Shown piece after piece: positions 33,801 through 46,244 of a stretch of 64,000 bases of DNA. The stretch's first letter is position 1; each line of letters starts with the position of its first letter. The position numbers and the translations under genes are program-made. This stretch comes from Neoscytalidium dimidiatum (Eukaryota > Ascomycota > Dothideomycetes > Botryosphaeriales > Botryosphaeriaceae), in assembly GCA_037367355.1 (NCBI GenBank), contig CM074702.1, forward strand, positions 1,922,001 to 1,986,000, given 5' to 3'. The notes under the pieces are model-generated. The model was not told where the DNA came from, made no database searches, and worked only from the letters and a program-made list of their open reading frames with translations.

Positions 33801-36045
33801 GTTTGTCTGTGAGCTGGTGACGGTCCGTCGGCGAACGTCGTTGTCGGCGGTTGAGAGCCCCGACTGCCGCCTTGCAAGCTTGCAGTGCATCTAGCCCGTT
33901 TCCGGCAAGGCGCGCAGCCCTTACTAAGCGCATCTCACGTGCTTTCCCTCCCTCAGCGCGTCACTCCCGCCTCCGCCGCCCACTTGCACCTCGAGGGCGT
34001 CTGCCCTCATGCCGCTCTCCGTCCAACGGCATCTGCTTCCCGACGTCGCACGTCCACGGCTGCGCCGTATCCCGAACTTGCCGGCCTGCCGCATGTTCGC
34101 CCAGATCGCGTGCTTTACCGCCTTTTGCGGACAACCGCCGACGTCCGACTGTTATGCCATTAATGTGTCTTTTCATTCTGCCCGGCCGTAGACTACTTGA
34201 GACAGACGCAGTACTTCAGGGGACTCTATTTTTGCTCCTATCCAGAACGGAGGGCCCGCGATCAGCCAGAAGATTCCAATGCCGGTGATCACCAGATGGT
34301 AGATGCGTCCTGTGCACTGCACGGTGGATGATCAGCCCGGCGGCCACGGCGAATTTCCTACTCCTTTCATTATTGACACCATTACCACCTGCCTGACCGC
34401 CCTGCCTCGCCCACGTCCGCGCCTTCTCCCGCACATGTCCCGTACGAACCAAGATGAGCCCCTGCAATCCTCCGGCTCGGTGCGCTTGCGGACGTTTTTA
34501 GTCCGATTATGCATCGACGGAGCCTACACCAATGAAGTTTGACGCAGTGCCAGGCCATGTTTCGGCCGAAGGGCCGTGCAGATCGTTGGGAAGATTTGCC
34601 AGCGCCCTATACAGGCTGCGACAAGCGAAGACGAATGGGGACGGGAAGCAATGAATGTAGCTCCACCGCGGGCACGCCGCATGGCCAGCATCGACCGCGT
34701 TTACGCAATGTGGCTAGTCGCACCAGGCGGGATCTGCGTGCATCTGAATCGCGTGGAGACAGCAGCAGAGAGCGCGTGAAGAAAGAAAAGAGAGAAAGGC
34801 AGCCATTGCGCAGACGCGACGGCGTGAGGGAGCGGCTGATGAGGCAGGCAGGCGGAAGCGTGGACGGGAGGTCTAAGTAGTCAGCGGTCAACAGGATTTC
34901 AGCCACAGGCCGGCGGTACGAGGCGTGGCCGCGGCCGTATCGCTTCGCAGCGCATTTCGGTTCTCGGCAGCGTAGGTCAGGCTGTCCATAATTTCTGCCA
35001 GCATCAAGCGGGGAGCCAGCGAAAAGCAAGGAGCCAGTGAGGGTCGCGGGCGGCGGACAAATGGCCCAGTGACAAGTGGTCGGTCAGTCGGGCTGCTGGG
35101 ACGCATAACCACGACGGCAGTGGAGTCGGATCAGCGGCGGGCGGGATGCATCGTGTACGGCAGAGAGAGAGGGCAAAATTCTCGCGCGCCGGGCCGGGCA
35201 GCGTAGCGTAGCATGGCAAGCTCCCGAGCAGGCTGAGGGCACAAGGGCACACAGCAACGGGAGAGCGCGCCAATCAGCAGCGGGCGAAGTAGACGCGGAG
35301 CGGGAAGGCTGCAGCGCAGCGCAGCGTGGGTGCGGCCGTCTCAAGAGTGCGCATCAATCAGGGCAGAAAGACACCAAAATAGAAAAGAGCACTGCCACAC
35401 GAACACGCGCTAGACGAGATCAGCGTGAGCGAATGGCGCTGCCGTGCCATGCCCTGCCCTGCCGACACGGAGCGGGCGTCCGTTAATACTGCTGCCACCC
35501 CTCGTTCTCCAGGTTCGCGATCCATGACGCTGCCTGCCTGCTTGCCTGTCGCCGCCGCCTGTTGCTCTCCTCACGCTCGCTGCCTCTCCGCTGCGTCCGT
35601 CCGCTCGCTCGCCCGCCCGCCCAACGCGCCCGCGACAGCTGTCAACCGACAATAAACAACACCCTCGAAGCCCTCGCCACCGCGAGACCCCGAACGCTGT
35701 GGCATGATCAGCTTGCCCGCCTTCCCCGCGCGTCGCTAAGTCAACCCAGGCTCTTGGCCTCGAGTCTTCCGCCCGCCGTCGCCCCTGCTCTCCTCGGTGT
35801 TTCGTCTTAACAAGCATCTTCGCTGCCTCCGCTAAACCGCCGGCCGTCTGATCTGCGCAGCCACCACGGCTGACGTCGACGTCCGCCAGCTGTGCTGCAC
35901 TTGGATGGAAGCTCCCCACGCTCCGCCGTCGCAATCACATCATGAGGTCGCCAACAACCGCGTAGGCCCGACCTCCGCCGCCATGGAGCTACCCCGGCCA
36001 TGCGGCCATGCGCCCCGGACGACGAGCCACCGCCCGCGCTGGAAG
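33801..36045. other. ~2.2 kb divergent intergenic region
   Basis: It separates the Zn2Cys6 gene (minus) and the TRP-like gene (plus). GC-rich, with many overlapping ORFs on both strands that share no recognisable domain, most with biased Arg/Pro/Ala composition. Long upstream regions are usual for regulator genes. No RNA gene was seen. Confidence 0.4.
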
Positions 36046-39000
36046 ATGCTGCTGCCAAAGCCCCCCGTCGCCGCCCTTTCCCTCTTGTTGGCCTCCGCCC
36101 TGTTTCTGTCGACCGCCAGCGCAGCCTTCATCCGCTTCGAGAACTGCCTCGACCCTGGTATCGTGCACTCCGATCCGAAGCAACTCCAATTCACGCCCTA
36201 CTTCTTCAACGCGCACTTCAACACCTCCGCCGACAGCCACAACCTCAACATAACAATATACGGAAATGTGTCGGGTCAGGCAACGCAAGGCACCCTTCCG
36301 GCTTGGGACAACACGTCGTACTGGAACAATCCTAACGAGACGTTCGGCAAGATTGTGGACTTGAGCCTTTCCAATAACAAGTATTCCACCCTTTTCTCCA
36401 AGGCCCAGGTTGTTACCTACACGCCCTGGCAGGCCGACCCCGCACGCTTCTGTGAGGCTGTTGTCAATACTTCCTGTCCGATTGCCCCGGCCTTTGATGG
36501 AAACCGCTCCGATCCGTACAGTCTACCGGCCTTCACCGTCGCCCATGATTTCTACAGCACATATGCTTTTACCACGTTGGCAACGACTGTACGTGTGCAG
36601 TCCGGAGACGCCGGCGCGCCTGACCTGGCCTGTGTTTCGGCGAATATCACCCCTGACCTTGGGGGCACCATCTCTAATGCGCTCCGCTACCTGCCAGTTG
36701 CGATTCTTATATCTGTTGCAGCGGCCACAATTTTTGCTGCCATATGGAGCCCCTGGGGTTCGTCGGATCCGTTCAGGTGGACCAGCAACTACGGCCGTGA
36801 TGAAGACCTTCTACGTCTAGTAACGCCGGGTTTTGGAGACTGCTTAGCGTACATTCAGTTCATCGTCCTCGCAGGAAGCCTCAATTTAAACTATCCGGGA
36901 TTCTATCAGCCAGTCGTCAGCAAGGCCAGTTGGGCAACCCTTCTCTTCAACGAGAGTTTTGTGACTGGAAATGACATGTATTTCGACAGCCTCGTGGATG
37001 GTATGTATGTCGTCAATGGGACGTACGGTTTGTCCAGACTGGCAGAATTGGTTGGCATTGCGAAGGATCAGGATATATGGGCTACCATGGCTGTCTGGTA
37101 TCTGGGCATCACCGTTGGAGCAGTACTCCTGTGTCAACTTGGTTTTCTGCTGCGCTGGGCTTATCGTTTTCTGTCGAATATCCAAGAAGAGGACTTGCGC
37201 AGCAAAAATCTTCCTTTCTCCACTGGCGTCGTTGTTCGCATGACTTTCAACTACTTTCTTTTGCCGATCATTGCCATTTCATTCTTCCAGATGGTTGTGG
37301 CGGATGAGTCGCCTGCGTCTGTGGTTGCGATGGCCGTGGTACTTTTGGTTGCGGTAATGGGTCTTGCAGGATGGATTTTCCGATTGATATTCACGACGAA
37401 ACCTCGAGCGCACCTTTTCGACGATTTGCCGACCGTTCTTACATACGGACCCCTTTACAACACCTACTCCGACGATGCGGCTCCTTTTGCGTTCATTCCG
37501 GTTTTGCTTGCTTTCATCCGCGGTGTAGCAATCGGTGCCATCCAACCCTCGGGGATAGCCCAGATCATCATTTTGGCTATTTGCGAGGTCATCTACATCC
37601 TGACCCTCCACGCTTTCCGACCATTTCAGGCACCGACATCAATGAACGCCTACCATACCTTCTTCTCAATAATCAGGCTCATTACAACACTCTTGAGCGT
37701 GGCTTTTGTACCTAACCTTGGCGTTTCGGAGGATTCCAAAGGATGGATTGGTTACGTGATTCTCCTCTTACACGGTATTGTGCTGGTGTTTGGATTTTTC
37801 TTGAACTCGATGCAGACCATCATCGAAGTCATTGCTAGATTGGCAGGGGCAGGTGATGCAAGAGGAGGACTTACCAAGGTCTTTGGAAAGAGACAACTGG
37901 CACGTCGTACTCACCGTCGTCAACAGCGGAGCAGTCTCAATTCTAACGCTGCTATGCTGGCTGCGGATCGAGAGTCTAAGCTGGGCAGCCGATCGCGGAG
38001 TCTATCTGCCAGTTCTGCTGTGCTTCTCAATCGACCTCCTGGAATGGACAGCCGCATGAGTGGCGGATTTGAAAACTTTAGTTCAGGAGGGGAAATGAGC
38101 AACTATGGCGGCGCCAGTCCGGAGCCGGGAACTCCTGGTGGTTCTACGACCCCTTACACTTTCCTTCCGAGCGGCAGCGCGTCAGCAGGCACCGGTTCAA
38201 GACGACCGACTCTAGGATCTCGGGGTTTGGACGCCCAGGATCCCTATTACCGACCACCAAGGACGAAACGAGCAGCGCCAGAAGCTTATGTTCCAGGTGC
38301 CCGCAGCCGCCAGTCGTGGGGCAGTGGCGACTGGGCAAATAAGCCTTACGACGATCCTGCAGACCCGGGGGATGTTGGTGAAGGGGCATCATTTTCTCCT
38401 AACCGAAACAGTATTACCCCTGCATACTTGCGAACCCACAGAGATGATTCGGATCCGGATATCTTGGGGCCAAGAAGACCGCGGACAGACTACGCTGTCA
38501 GAGAATCCGACTTCTACTACGGAGTTACTCGCGGCCCACCTCTAGCTGAAGGCGTACCGACTCGTAAACTAAAGACGGGACCGGCAGATCCTATGGGACC
38601 TGTCGCATCGGCTGGCGGTTGGCTCAAGGGTCTCTTCGGCGGGAAGCGCAAGGAGAAGGGCAAGGGCTTTGAGGTGGTGCGAAGCACGAGAGCGCCACAA
38701 CTGCTGGCGCTAGAGGAGGATGATGAACATTCGCCAGAAGCCCATCACGAACCGTATCGTGATAATCCTGATGTGGAGGCAGGTATACGGCGTGGATCTG
38801 CTTCGACAGATAGCTCGGTCGATGACAGACAGGAGACTGCCCGACGGGAATCTGAATCGAGCAGCGAGGATGAACAGCTCATCAGTGATGATGATGATGA
38901 TGATGATGGTGATTCGTTCGACTCAGAGAGGCAACGTGTTTCGGATGTGCCTCCTTCTTTGGGGCCCATTGAGACGGGAGGAGGCATCGAGCTGCCTAGC

Positions 39001-39471
39001 CGAGTGGGATCCAAAGCCAGTTCAAAGGTTTCGAGGATGGGTTCATTGCGAAATGCGCCTAGCATTCCACGAAAGAGCTCCCGACGGAAATCTGGAACCG
39101 AGGCATCGTGGGTGAAGGAAGGGTCCAGACTTTCAACAATCGAGCAAGGACAAGCGGCGGACAATTATCTACGGCCAACAGCGCAGGATTCAGTACCACG
39201 CCTCCCGTTCGGATCCTCGGAACCATCACCTTCTCCCGAGAGGTCAGCAGCATCGAGCATCCGTGGTGATGGGTCTGGAACAGCAGGAAAGGGAGCTATG
39301 GTGAGGAGTACGTCTGATGGGGAGCGGCCGCTAAGCACAGGATTCGTACATCAGCACAAGACGTCAGAGCACATCCAGCCAGGATTGTACGACTCAGAGC
39401 ATTTGGGAAGTCAGGCTGAATTTGTTCAAGATCGGTCAGGGAGTCGAAGCAGCCGACGCAGTGACGAGTAG
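36046..39471 (+). CDS. TRP-like ion channel / flavin carrier (FLC, Pkd2) family membrane protein
   Basis: An intron-free ORF of 1141 codons from the ATG at 36046, chosen because it gives a clean signal peptide (Lys/Pro start, then ALSLLLASALFLSTASA). An in-frame ATG at 35905 would add 47 basic residues. An extracytosolic ML-like domain of about 200 residues follows, with Cys (ENCLD, RFCEAV, NTSCPI) and many N-glycosylation sites. The TRP domain has about nine hydrophobic segments, starting ALRYLPVAILISVAAAT and ending GIVLVFGFFLNSMQTIIEVI. The last ~500 residues form a cytosolic, Ser/Arg/Gly-rich tail with an Asp run encoded by (GAT)n near 38887-38908. Family members act in calcium handling, wall integrity and FAD transport into the ER; the specific role here is open. 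Confidence 0.9.
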   Translation: MLLPKPPVAALSLLLASALFLSTASAAFIRFENCLDPGIVHSDPKQLQFTPYFFNAHFNTSADSHNLNITIYGNVSGQATQGTLPAWDNTSYWNNPNETFGKIVDLSLSNNKYSTLFSKAQVVTYTPWQADPARFCEAVVNTSCPIAPAFDGNRSDPYSLPAFTVAHDFYSTYAFTTLATTVRVQSGDAGAPDLACVSANITPDLGGTISNALRYLPVAILISVAAATIFAAIWSPWGSSDPFRWTSNYGRDEDLLRLVTPGFGDCLAYIQFIVLAGSLNLNYPGFYQPVVSKASWATLLFNESFVTGNDMYFDSLVDGMYVVNGTYGLSRLAELVGIAKDQDIWATMAVWYLGITVGAVLLCQLGFLLRWAYRFLSNIQEEDLRSKNLPFSTGVVVRMTFNYFLLPIIAISFFQMVVADESPASVVAMAVVLLVAVMGLAGWIFRLIFTTKPRAHLFDDLPTVLTYGPLYNTYSDDAAPFAFIPVLLAFIRGVAIGAIQPSGIAQIIILAICEVIYILTLHAFRPFQAPTSMNAYHTFFSIIRLITTLLSVAFVPNLGVSEDSKGWIGYVILLLHGIVLVFGFFLNSMQTIIEVIARLAGAGDARGGLTKVFGKRQLARRTHRRQQRSSLNSNAAMLAADRESKLGSRSRSLSASSAVLLNRPPGMDSRMSGGFENFSSGGEMSNYGGASPEPGTPGGSTTPYTFLPSGSASAGTGSRRPTLGSRGLDAQDPYYRPPRTKRAAPEAYVPGARSRQSWGSGDWANKPYDDPADPGDVGEGASFSPNRNSITPAYLRTHRDDSDPDILGPRRPRTDYAVRESDFYYGVTRGPPLAEGVPTRKLKTGPADPMGPVASAGGWLKGLFGGKRKEKGKGFEVVRSTRAPQLLALEEDDEHSPEAHHEPYRDNPDVEAGIRRGSASTDSSVDDRQETARRESESSSEDEQLISDDDDDDDGDSFDSERQRVSDVPPSLGPIETGGGIELPSRVGSKASSKVSRMGSLRNAPSIPRKSSRRKSGTEASWVKEGSRLSTIEQGQAADNYLRPTAQDSVPRLPFGSSEPSPSPERSAASSIRGDGSGTAGKGAMVRSTSDGERPLSTGFVHQHKTSEHIQPGLYDSEHLGSQAEFVQDRSGSRSSRRSDE

Positions 39472-40112
39472 TTTCTATTCTCTGTGTATTTTCCGAGCAT
39501 CAACCTTTTAGTTCGCAGAGGGCGGGGTGGGGGTGTACAAAAAAGGGAATATGGGCGGCAAGGCAGGACATAAAGCGACAGGAGTTCGGCTGCGGGTACA
39601 ACTGCATATTGGGTGTAATCATTAGCAGTAGGAATGGTGATAGGAAGCGAGACACGTAATTTAGCAGTTCAGTCTTGCGATATTGCAAAAAGTGGCGGTG
39701 ATGGCTGAGCATGTGCGTTGAGGGACGAGGCGCGGCCACGACTTCGGCGGATGTGGGCCTGGGGCCGATAAAGCTGGCTGCCGATAAGGTCGGCTTCCGT
39801 TCCGCCTCCGCTCGCATGACCACCACCACCCTCCCGCTCTGCTACCGCCGCGCTGCCAGCCCTCACTGCAGCTGTGCCCTGGCTGCGACTGCTCACGCGA
39901 GCCGGTAGCTCTGCCCCTGCGCCATCCGTCGACCAGCGCCTCGCTGAGGCCTCAGCCGAGCACGCGAGCGAGTGCTGAGCTCGCGCATCTACCCGCCCGA
40001 CCGATACCTGTGAGCTGTGTGATGGCAGCGTCGCGTCAACGTCTATAGACCGCTGCACCTTAACACTGCTCGCCTGTCACCCCCACGCTCGCCGACGAGC
40101 AAGCCTGCGTTC
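39472..40112. other. Intergenic, no gene seen
   Basis: About 640 bp between two plus-strand genes. It should hold the 3' untranslated region of the TRP-like gene and the promoter of the FYVE/RING gene. Confidence 0.5.
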
Positions 40113-42034
40113 ATGGACAGACCCTCTCTTCCGCCGCCGTCGCTCTCTGCCAGCACCCCCGCCGTTCCCCGCCAGTCTCCATCCGCCGACGACTCCGCCA
40201 CTCTCTCCCCGAACCCCTCTCTTCACCGTGGGTACAGCGACGGCGCTACCGTAGTTTCGAATCTACTTCCGGACAGTGATCCTCCGTTCCAGGAACAAGG
40301 TCTGAGCAGCGATACTCGAGTGCAAAATGAGGGAAACGGAGGTTCAGCCGGCTTGAGACAGCCCAGCGACTCGGCTATGGTTGACAGGAAGAGGCGCCTC
40401 ACCACACCCGACAACCCCGAGAGGAGAGGCGGCTATCGATCTACCACAGGGGAAGGCTCCTCTCAAGCGACTGCCATAGACCTTACTCGCAGCCCTGACG
40501 GAAGCATTAGCAGTGTAGCAAGGCGAGGCAGCGATATCGTGATTCCGCCGTGGCAGCCCGATGCAGATGTCTCTCATTGCCCTGTTTGTGGCACCCAATT
40601 CACCTTTTGGTACAGAAAACACCATTGCAGGTATGAAATCGCTCACAGAGCATATGCTCTCGTGCTGTTTCCCTGACTGATGTTCAATAGAAAATGTGGT
40701 CGCGTGGTCTGCGCCAATTGCTCGCCTCATCGTATCACTATTCCACGTCAATACATTGTGCGAGCCCCGGATGAGCTGAGATTATCCAGATCTGGCCTTA
40801 TAGATTTAATTGGTGAAGACGAAGCATCAGCTTCTCGTTATGATCTTTATTTCAACCCAGCTCTGGGAGGTGGTGAAGAAGTACGGGTCTGCAATCCCGT
40901 ACGTCTCCTTTATTCTCCCGACAAATAATTGGGCATTTGCTGATGATTTTCTAAAAGTGCGTCCCGGATCCAAACCTGAGTCCACCTCCGCGGCATGCTT
41001 CCTCCCAATTCCCTAATTTCGATTCGAGTGGCTTCCACGATCAGTTTGGACAGCATAGATACTCACCCCTTCAGTCCTCGGGCAGAGCCCGAAACATGAC
41101 CTACGACAGTTCCCACGCATATGGGAATCGGCAGTATTCTCACCATCGGCAGACTTTGAGTGACGTTAGCCAGCGGTCCACAGATCCTTTCCGTAGCTCA
41201 CGCGTGAGTTTTCAGCACAGCACTACCGTGTCAGATCTCTTTCCGCCACCAGCACCCATAAATGCTGGCTCACGCCCAAGCCATGGAGGAACACAACCAT
41301 TTCCTCCATATCAGTCCCATCCATCAGCAGCATTTCCTCATTTCTCGCATCACATGCGTCCCAGCCGGTCTTCAAGTGCATCATCGAATTCGCCGCAGCC
41401 TTCGCGGTACAGACCCATTGACACAACAACGCCACCATATCCACCATCGATGCAGCATTCGCGTGCCCCTCGCCGACAGATTCCTGAAGAGGACGAATGT
41501 CCAGTCTGTCACGAAGAGCTCCCACCAAAAGGACTGGATGGTAGCACTGTTGCTCGAGAACAGCACGTCGAAGAGTGCATCGCTGCGAACTTCGCGGGCC
41601 CATCTAGCCAGTCTCGTACCTCCACACCCTCTGCCGCGGTAGATGCTGCAGTGGCCGCCAATGCCGCCCATCCCATTGACGCAAGAGGATCCAGCTCAAC
41701 GCCATCAAACGCTCCGCCCGTGGCTGAGAGCTCACGCCGCCGCAGGCACACGCAAGGTATGCTCAGGTACAGAGCCACTGAGAAAGATTGTCTCGATGAG
41801 ACAGGCAATCCGCAAGAATGCATCATCTGCTTCGAGGATTTCAAGGAAGGTGATGAAATGGGACGGCTGGAGTGTTTCTGCAAATTCCATAGGGTCAGTA
41901 AAGCTCTTCCCCAATACAATATTGCCCTCCAGTCTAATGGATGCAAATAGACCTGCATACGGCAATGGTGGGACACGAAGGGCGATGGATCTTGTCCCAC
42001 TCACCAAGGTGGCTTCGTGCTTGGAGGTTCATGA
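40113..42034 (+). CDS. FYVE and RING zinc-finger protein, putative E3 ubiquitin ligase
   Basis: Four exons in phase: 40113-40630, 40691-40898, 40958-41893 and 41951-42034 (TGA), giving 581 residues. The Ser/Pro-rich N-terminus is followed by a FYVE finger: WQPD, CPVC, the basic RKHHCRKCG core (an intron splits it after the Arg) and CANC. A UBZ-like finger, CPVCHEEL with a later HVEEC, comes next. The C-terminal RING has CIICFEDF, LECFCKFHR and, after the last intron, TCIRQWW and CPTH. FYVE plus RING recalls yeast Pib1, an endosomal/vacuolar E3 ligase, so binding to PI3P membranes is expected. The extra UBZ-like finger suggests ubiquitin binding (inference). Confidence 0.88.
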
Positions 42035-42643
42035 ACTTCATCGTCATCATTGTTATAACCATACCCCGAAGATTCCCCTCTTTTTCCGCTCGCATCATTC
42101 ATACTGGTATTGGGTTCCTCTATTTTTTTTTTTTTTTAAGATCCTGTCTTTGTCCCTCGTGCATATGCAGCGTGGCGTTTGAAACTCTAGACACGGCGCT
42201 CTCTTCCTCTCCTTTTGATTCATACGGCAGCTCATCATCAAGGATTTCATATAAATGGGAACGGGATTGGTTTGTTTCTGATGCTTTTTATTTCCTAGTC
42301 CACATCTCTTCAATTTTGGTTCCTGACTAGACTGGGATTGCCCCAAGATGGGAGGTGAGGGGAGAGAATATTTACATGTTATCATTCTTTTTTTTCTTGC
42401 TTCCGTCGTTTTCAAAGCAAGACGCACACCGACGAGTCGCTGTAGCAACATATTCCAAGACACCACAGTGATTCCAACATCACCCCGCGCCTAGACCTAA
42501 GGTCGGTTATAGAGATACAAAAAGAAACCAAAAAGGCTCTCATCAAATCCGGAACATCATCCCCTTCACTAGCCCAGCACTTGACATCGACTCAACTCCC
42601 TTACCCTCACTCCCCATCCTTCAACTCCCCCCCCTTTCCCCTC
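42035..42643. other. Convergent 3' region, no gene seen
   Basis: It lies between the FYVE/RING gene (plus) and the CYT-4-like gene (minus). It includes a T-run at about 42121-42139. Two transcripts converge here and their 3' untranslated regions may overlap. Confidence 0.5.
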
Positions 42644-45600
42644 TCAAAACGGCAAATCGATCCCGATCACCTCCCTGCTCACCAGCCGCAGCGGCGTCGT
42701 CTTGACACGCCTGTTGTACGTGTCGACCTCGACGATGCGGACCTCCCAGCGGTCGCCGACCTCGGGCTCCTCGTCGATGCCGACCTCGGTGGGGTACTGC
42801 ATGTCGAGATCGAAGCTGTAGTCCTGCCACAGGACGGCGACGCGGTTGAGGGCGTCGTGGGCGATGGAGTAGACGACGACCTCGAAGGTGTCCGGGAGGG
42901 CGGCCTCGCCGTAGTAGAAGGCGCGGAAGAAGAGCTGGGAGAGCCAGAAGGCCTGCGAGTGGCGCTTGGTCTTGGTGATGAGGCGCTCGCGCGGGGCGAG
43001 GCGGGCGATGATGGTGTCGACCTCCTTGCGCGGGAAGGCCAGGTAGTCGGCCTTGCCGCCGTAGCCCTCGAGCGAGCGGCCCAGCTCGGCCTCCTTGCGC
43101 AGCGCCGACTCGATCTGCCAGTGCAGGAGCATGTCGCCGTAGCGGCGCAGCGGCGACGTGATCTTGGCGTACTGCTTCACGCCGAGCACCAGGTGCGGGA
43201 GGGGGATGGTGGAGGTGACGGAGCTGCCGGCGTGCTTGATGTAGTTGAAGGCGATCTTGGCGGGCGGGTTGCCGTGCGCGTCGACGGTCGGCAGGATGAA
43301 GCGCTCCTTGTACTCCTCGACCGATATCATGTCCGGGCTCGTCAATGTGCTGCGGTAGATGGCTGGGATCTTGCGCTTCTTGCACCACAGCGCGCCCACC
43401 TCGCCGGCTAGAAGCATCATCTCGCGCACCATTAGGTCGCTCCCTGTGCCCGCTGGCTGGAACCACGATTGCGTGGGTATGGCCTGCATCTTGATGACCG
43501 GGTCGCCTTCGGTGTAGCGGGCAACGTGGCGCGACGGGTGCGACCACGGCAGGCCCGGCCGGCTGTAGTCGTGGTAAACCGACATGTCGGGATAATTCTG
43601 GTTCCAGAAGATACCGCCGGCCTCCATTCTGCGCGTCTGCCGCGCGAGCGCTAACTCGTGCAGCTTCTTGAGCTCATTCTTCTGCGCCTTCGACAGGTCC
43701 TCGGCTTCCTTCATGCGCCGTTGTGGAAGCTCGGGGATATTACCACCGACGATGACGGTAAGTTCGGGATCGCTTTCAGCAGCCTCGGCCGCCGTCGGGT
43801 CGACGACTCTCTGCAGCGTGCTGGGGGTGATGGGAACGTAGTTACGAATTATCCCAGACTGGATCCTGTCGTCCACGACCTCTCCCTTCTCATTGAGCCG
43901 CATGCTAATCGTTAAGCAGGGCCGGTTTGGGCCTAGACTGAGGTGTTCGTCGGATACCCATTTCGGAAGCATAGCGTAGGTTCGTTCAGGCATGTAGATT
44001 GTTTCGGTAAGATGGGCAGCCATCTTCGAGATTAGGTGGGTCTTGGGAAGGAAAGCTGTTGGGTTGGCAATATGGACGTGAACCCAGTGATCCGTGCTGT
44101 CAGGAATTGGCTCCAAGGATATTCCATCGTCGATCTCCTCGGCGCTGGCTGAATCTATGCAGTATACTGGCATATTGCCCCAGTCTTTCCGGTAATCGGC
44201 CATCCAGTCCTTTAACACTACACTCTTGCGCTCGGCTCCCATTTTGACCAGGGCAACGTACATCTGCTCCAGCTGCCGCGAATGTGAAGCTGTAGGAAGC
44301 AGCAGATGTGGGTCAAACTTCGTCCTGTTCTCATGAGGAGGAATAACGCCTATCTCCTGGAGAAACGTGAAGCCGCAAACGGCGTCCAATTCTTGACCAG
44401 GGTACTTGTCGATAGCACGTAAAACCACGGGGGGAAGAGCACCAATGCGAGGTGAATTAATGAACATGTGTGACATAGACCAAGCCTCCATGAATCGGAT
44501 CAGGACAGCATCAGCCTCGGTGAACTCAAGCGATCTGAAGTCTTCCATAGCAGAACTCTCTGGACTGATCTCACGCCGAACCTTGCTACTGCCGAGGCGA
44601 CCGTGCGGGGTGTAGTCACGCATGGTTCGGCTTTGGTCTATCAGTTTCCTGCATTTCTCAATGAATTTCCGGACGTTTGCAGCTCCTTCGGACTCTTGAG
44701 GTTCCTTGTTCCCCTTCTTGGGTACGACGGTATCTATGAGGTTGCTGATATCGGGGTTGTGACTTCCAGAGGCACGCGCGGTCGTGCGGCGAGCAACATC
44801 TTCCTGGAAGTCACGAATCCAGGATTGAGCAAGTTCTATTCTCTCCTTGAATTCGATAGGCATGATCTGGAAGACACTGGTCTCTCGGTGGCTACGGCTA
44901 TCGAGATGGAAGCCCATGGGCTGGCGGAGGAGTGCCTTGCGAACGGCGTACATTGTGGCGATCGGCGGGGTCTTCATTCGAAGAAGCGTCTCGGTAATCT
45001 TCTGCAGGGTTCCGAAGCGGAGATCGGTTTTATGAGCAAGAATGCTATGGGCTCGGTCCAGAACCGAGGCATGGCGGCGGTAGGCTGCATCGGCATCCTC
45101 GACGAAGGCCTTTAATTTCTGCAGCACAGGCGCGGCGACTTCACGGGGAGCATTTATGTCGAGGATTTGCATGGAGTCTAAAAGTTTACCAGTGACCTCG
45201 CCCTTAGGTAGGAAGGGAATGATGGGCTTGAGCTCGTCAGGGTCGATGTAGCCGGAGACAGAAAACTGGATTTGCTTAAGTCTGCGGTGGAACCATCTAC
45301 CATCCATGCAGTAAAATTGGCCTTGGTTGCCATATTTTTCAATGAAGACGGCGATGAGTGGTTCTCGTTCGGTCAGGAAGCTGTTTAATCGTCAGCACAA
45401 CCTTTGGGAAATTCTAAGCGCGGTTGACGTACCTGATCTCTACCAGGTCGCCAATCTTCAACATCTTCTCGCTGAGCTCGTCATCTACCAAGTCTTCCGG
45501 GTCACGGAAGGCAGCAGTGTGCTGATGATCCTCGTCGTGCTTGGGTTTTATATCATGGAGATCAGCCGGTGGGCCAAGTCGAGTGAGATTTTCAGAGACG

Positions 45601-46244
45601 GCGCCTGAATAAGCCTCAATTCCCAGCTCATCGAGCAGCTCTTTGTTTGGGGTGCCAAATTGCTCTTGCCATCGTTGCAAATATTCCTTAGTTGTAATGT
45701 TTGCCGGCCTCTCCGGTTTCAAGGCTGCAATGTCTTGTGGGGTGGATATGTAGGTGGCGGCGGCGGCAGCAGCTTGCTGTCTGAACTAGCAGCCAGTTAG
45801 TATGAAGGTTTGATGAGGCGGTGACCAGCAAAAGCCTACTTTACTTGATGTATGGAAAGGACGCTTGGAGCCTGGAAGGGATTGCAGGTCCAATTGAGAA
45901 AAAGCCCGTTGTTCGCTCGCCGCGCGACGAAGCTGATTAACTGTATCTGCTAATAGCCGCTCCTCGCCCTTGTGGTACTCGTTAATTGCTGATATGCTTT
46001 TTGGCGAGGGTTTCCGTGGCTGCTCGGCTGGCTTCGCACGCCATGATTCTTCCTTCAGGGTGTGTGGACGACTGTCAAAGAAGGTGTACCTGATCGCGCG
46101 AGAGGAGCGTGGCGAGCTTGTCGGCGGCGGCGCGGCACTGGAGAGCTGGCGGCGTTGGGCGAGAAGGCAGGTCCAGCAGAGACTGGAGAAGTCGGAAGCA
46201 CGCGAAGCCCGTGAGCGAGCGGTGAGAGTTGCGGCCGAACGCAT
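42644..46244 (-). CDS. cyt-4: Mitochondrial RNase II-family exoribonuclease (CYT-4/Dss1-like)
   Basis: Three exons in phase: 46244-45840, 45776-45433 and 45380-42644, giving 1161 residues. Residues 1 to about 45 are Arg/Ser/Ala-rich with few acids, a mitochondrial presequence (MRSAATLTARSRASRAS). The RNB catalytic domain contains the acidic motif SAEEIDDGIS, followed by MPERTYAMLPKWVS, the HxxHI-like HVHIANPTAF and the late ITSPLRRYGDMLLHW signature. The protein matches the fungal CYT-4 / yeast Dss1 group, 3'-5' exonuclease of mitochondrial RNA turnover and intron/end processing. The last exon is long and uninterrupted. It shares a divergent promoter with the molybdopterin synthase subunit gene. 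Confidence 0.92.

Noticed and set aside
42581..43411. 276-codon plus-strand ORF opposite the CYT-4-like gene
   Set aside because: GC-rich antisense shadow dominated by Asp, Val, Gly and Ala; the minus strand carries the conserved RNB domain.
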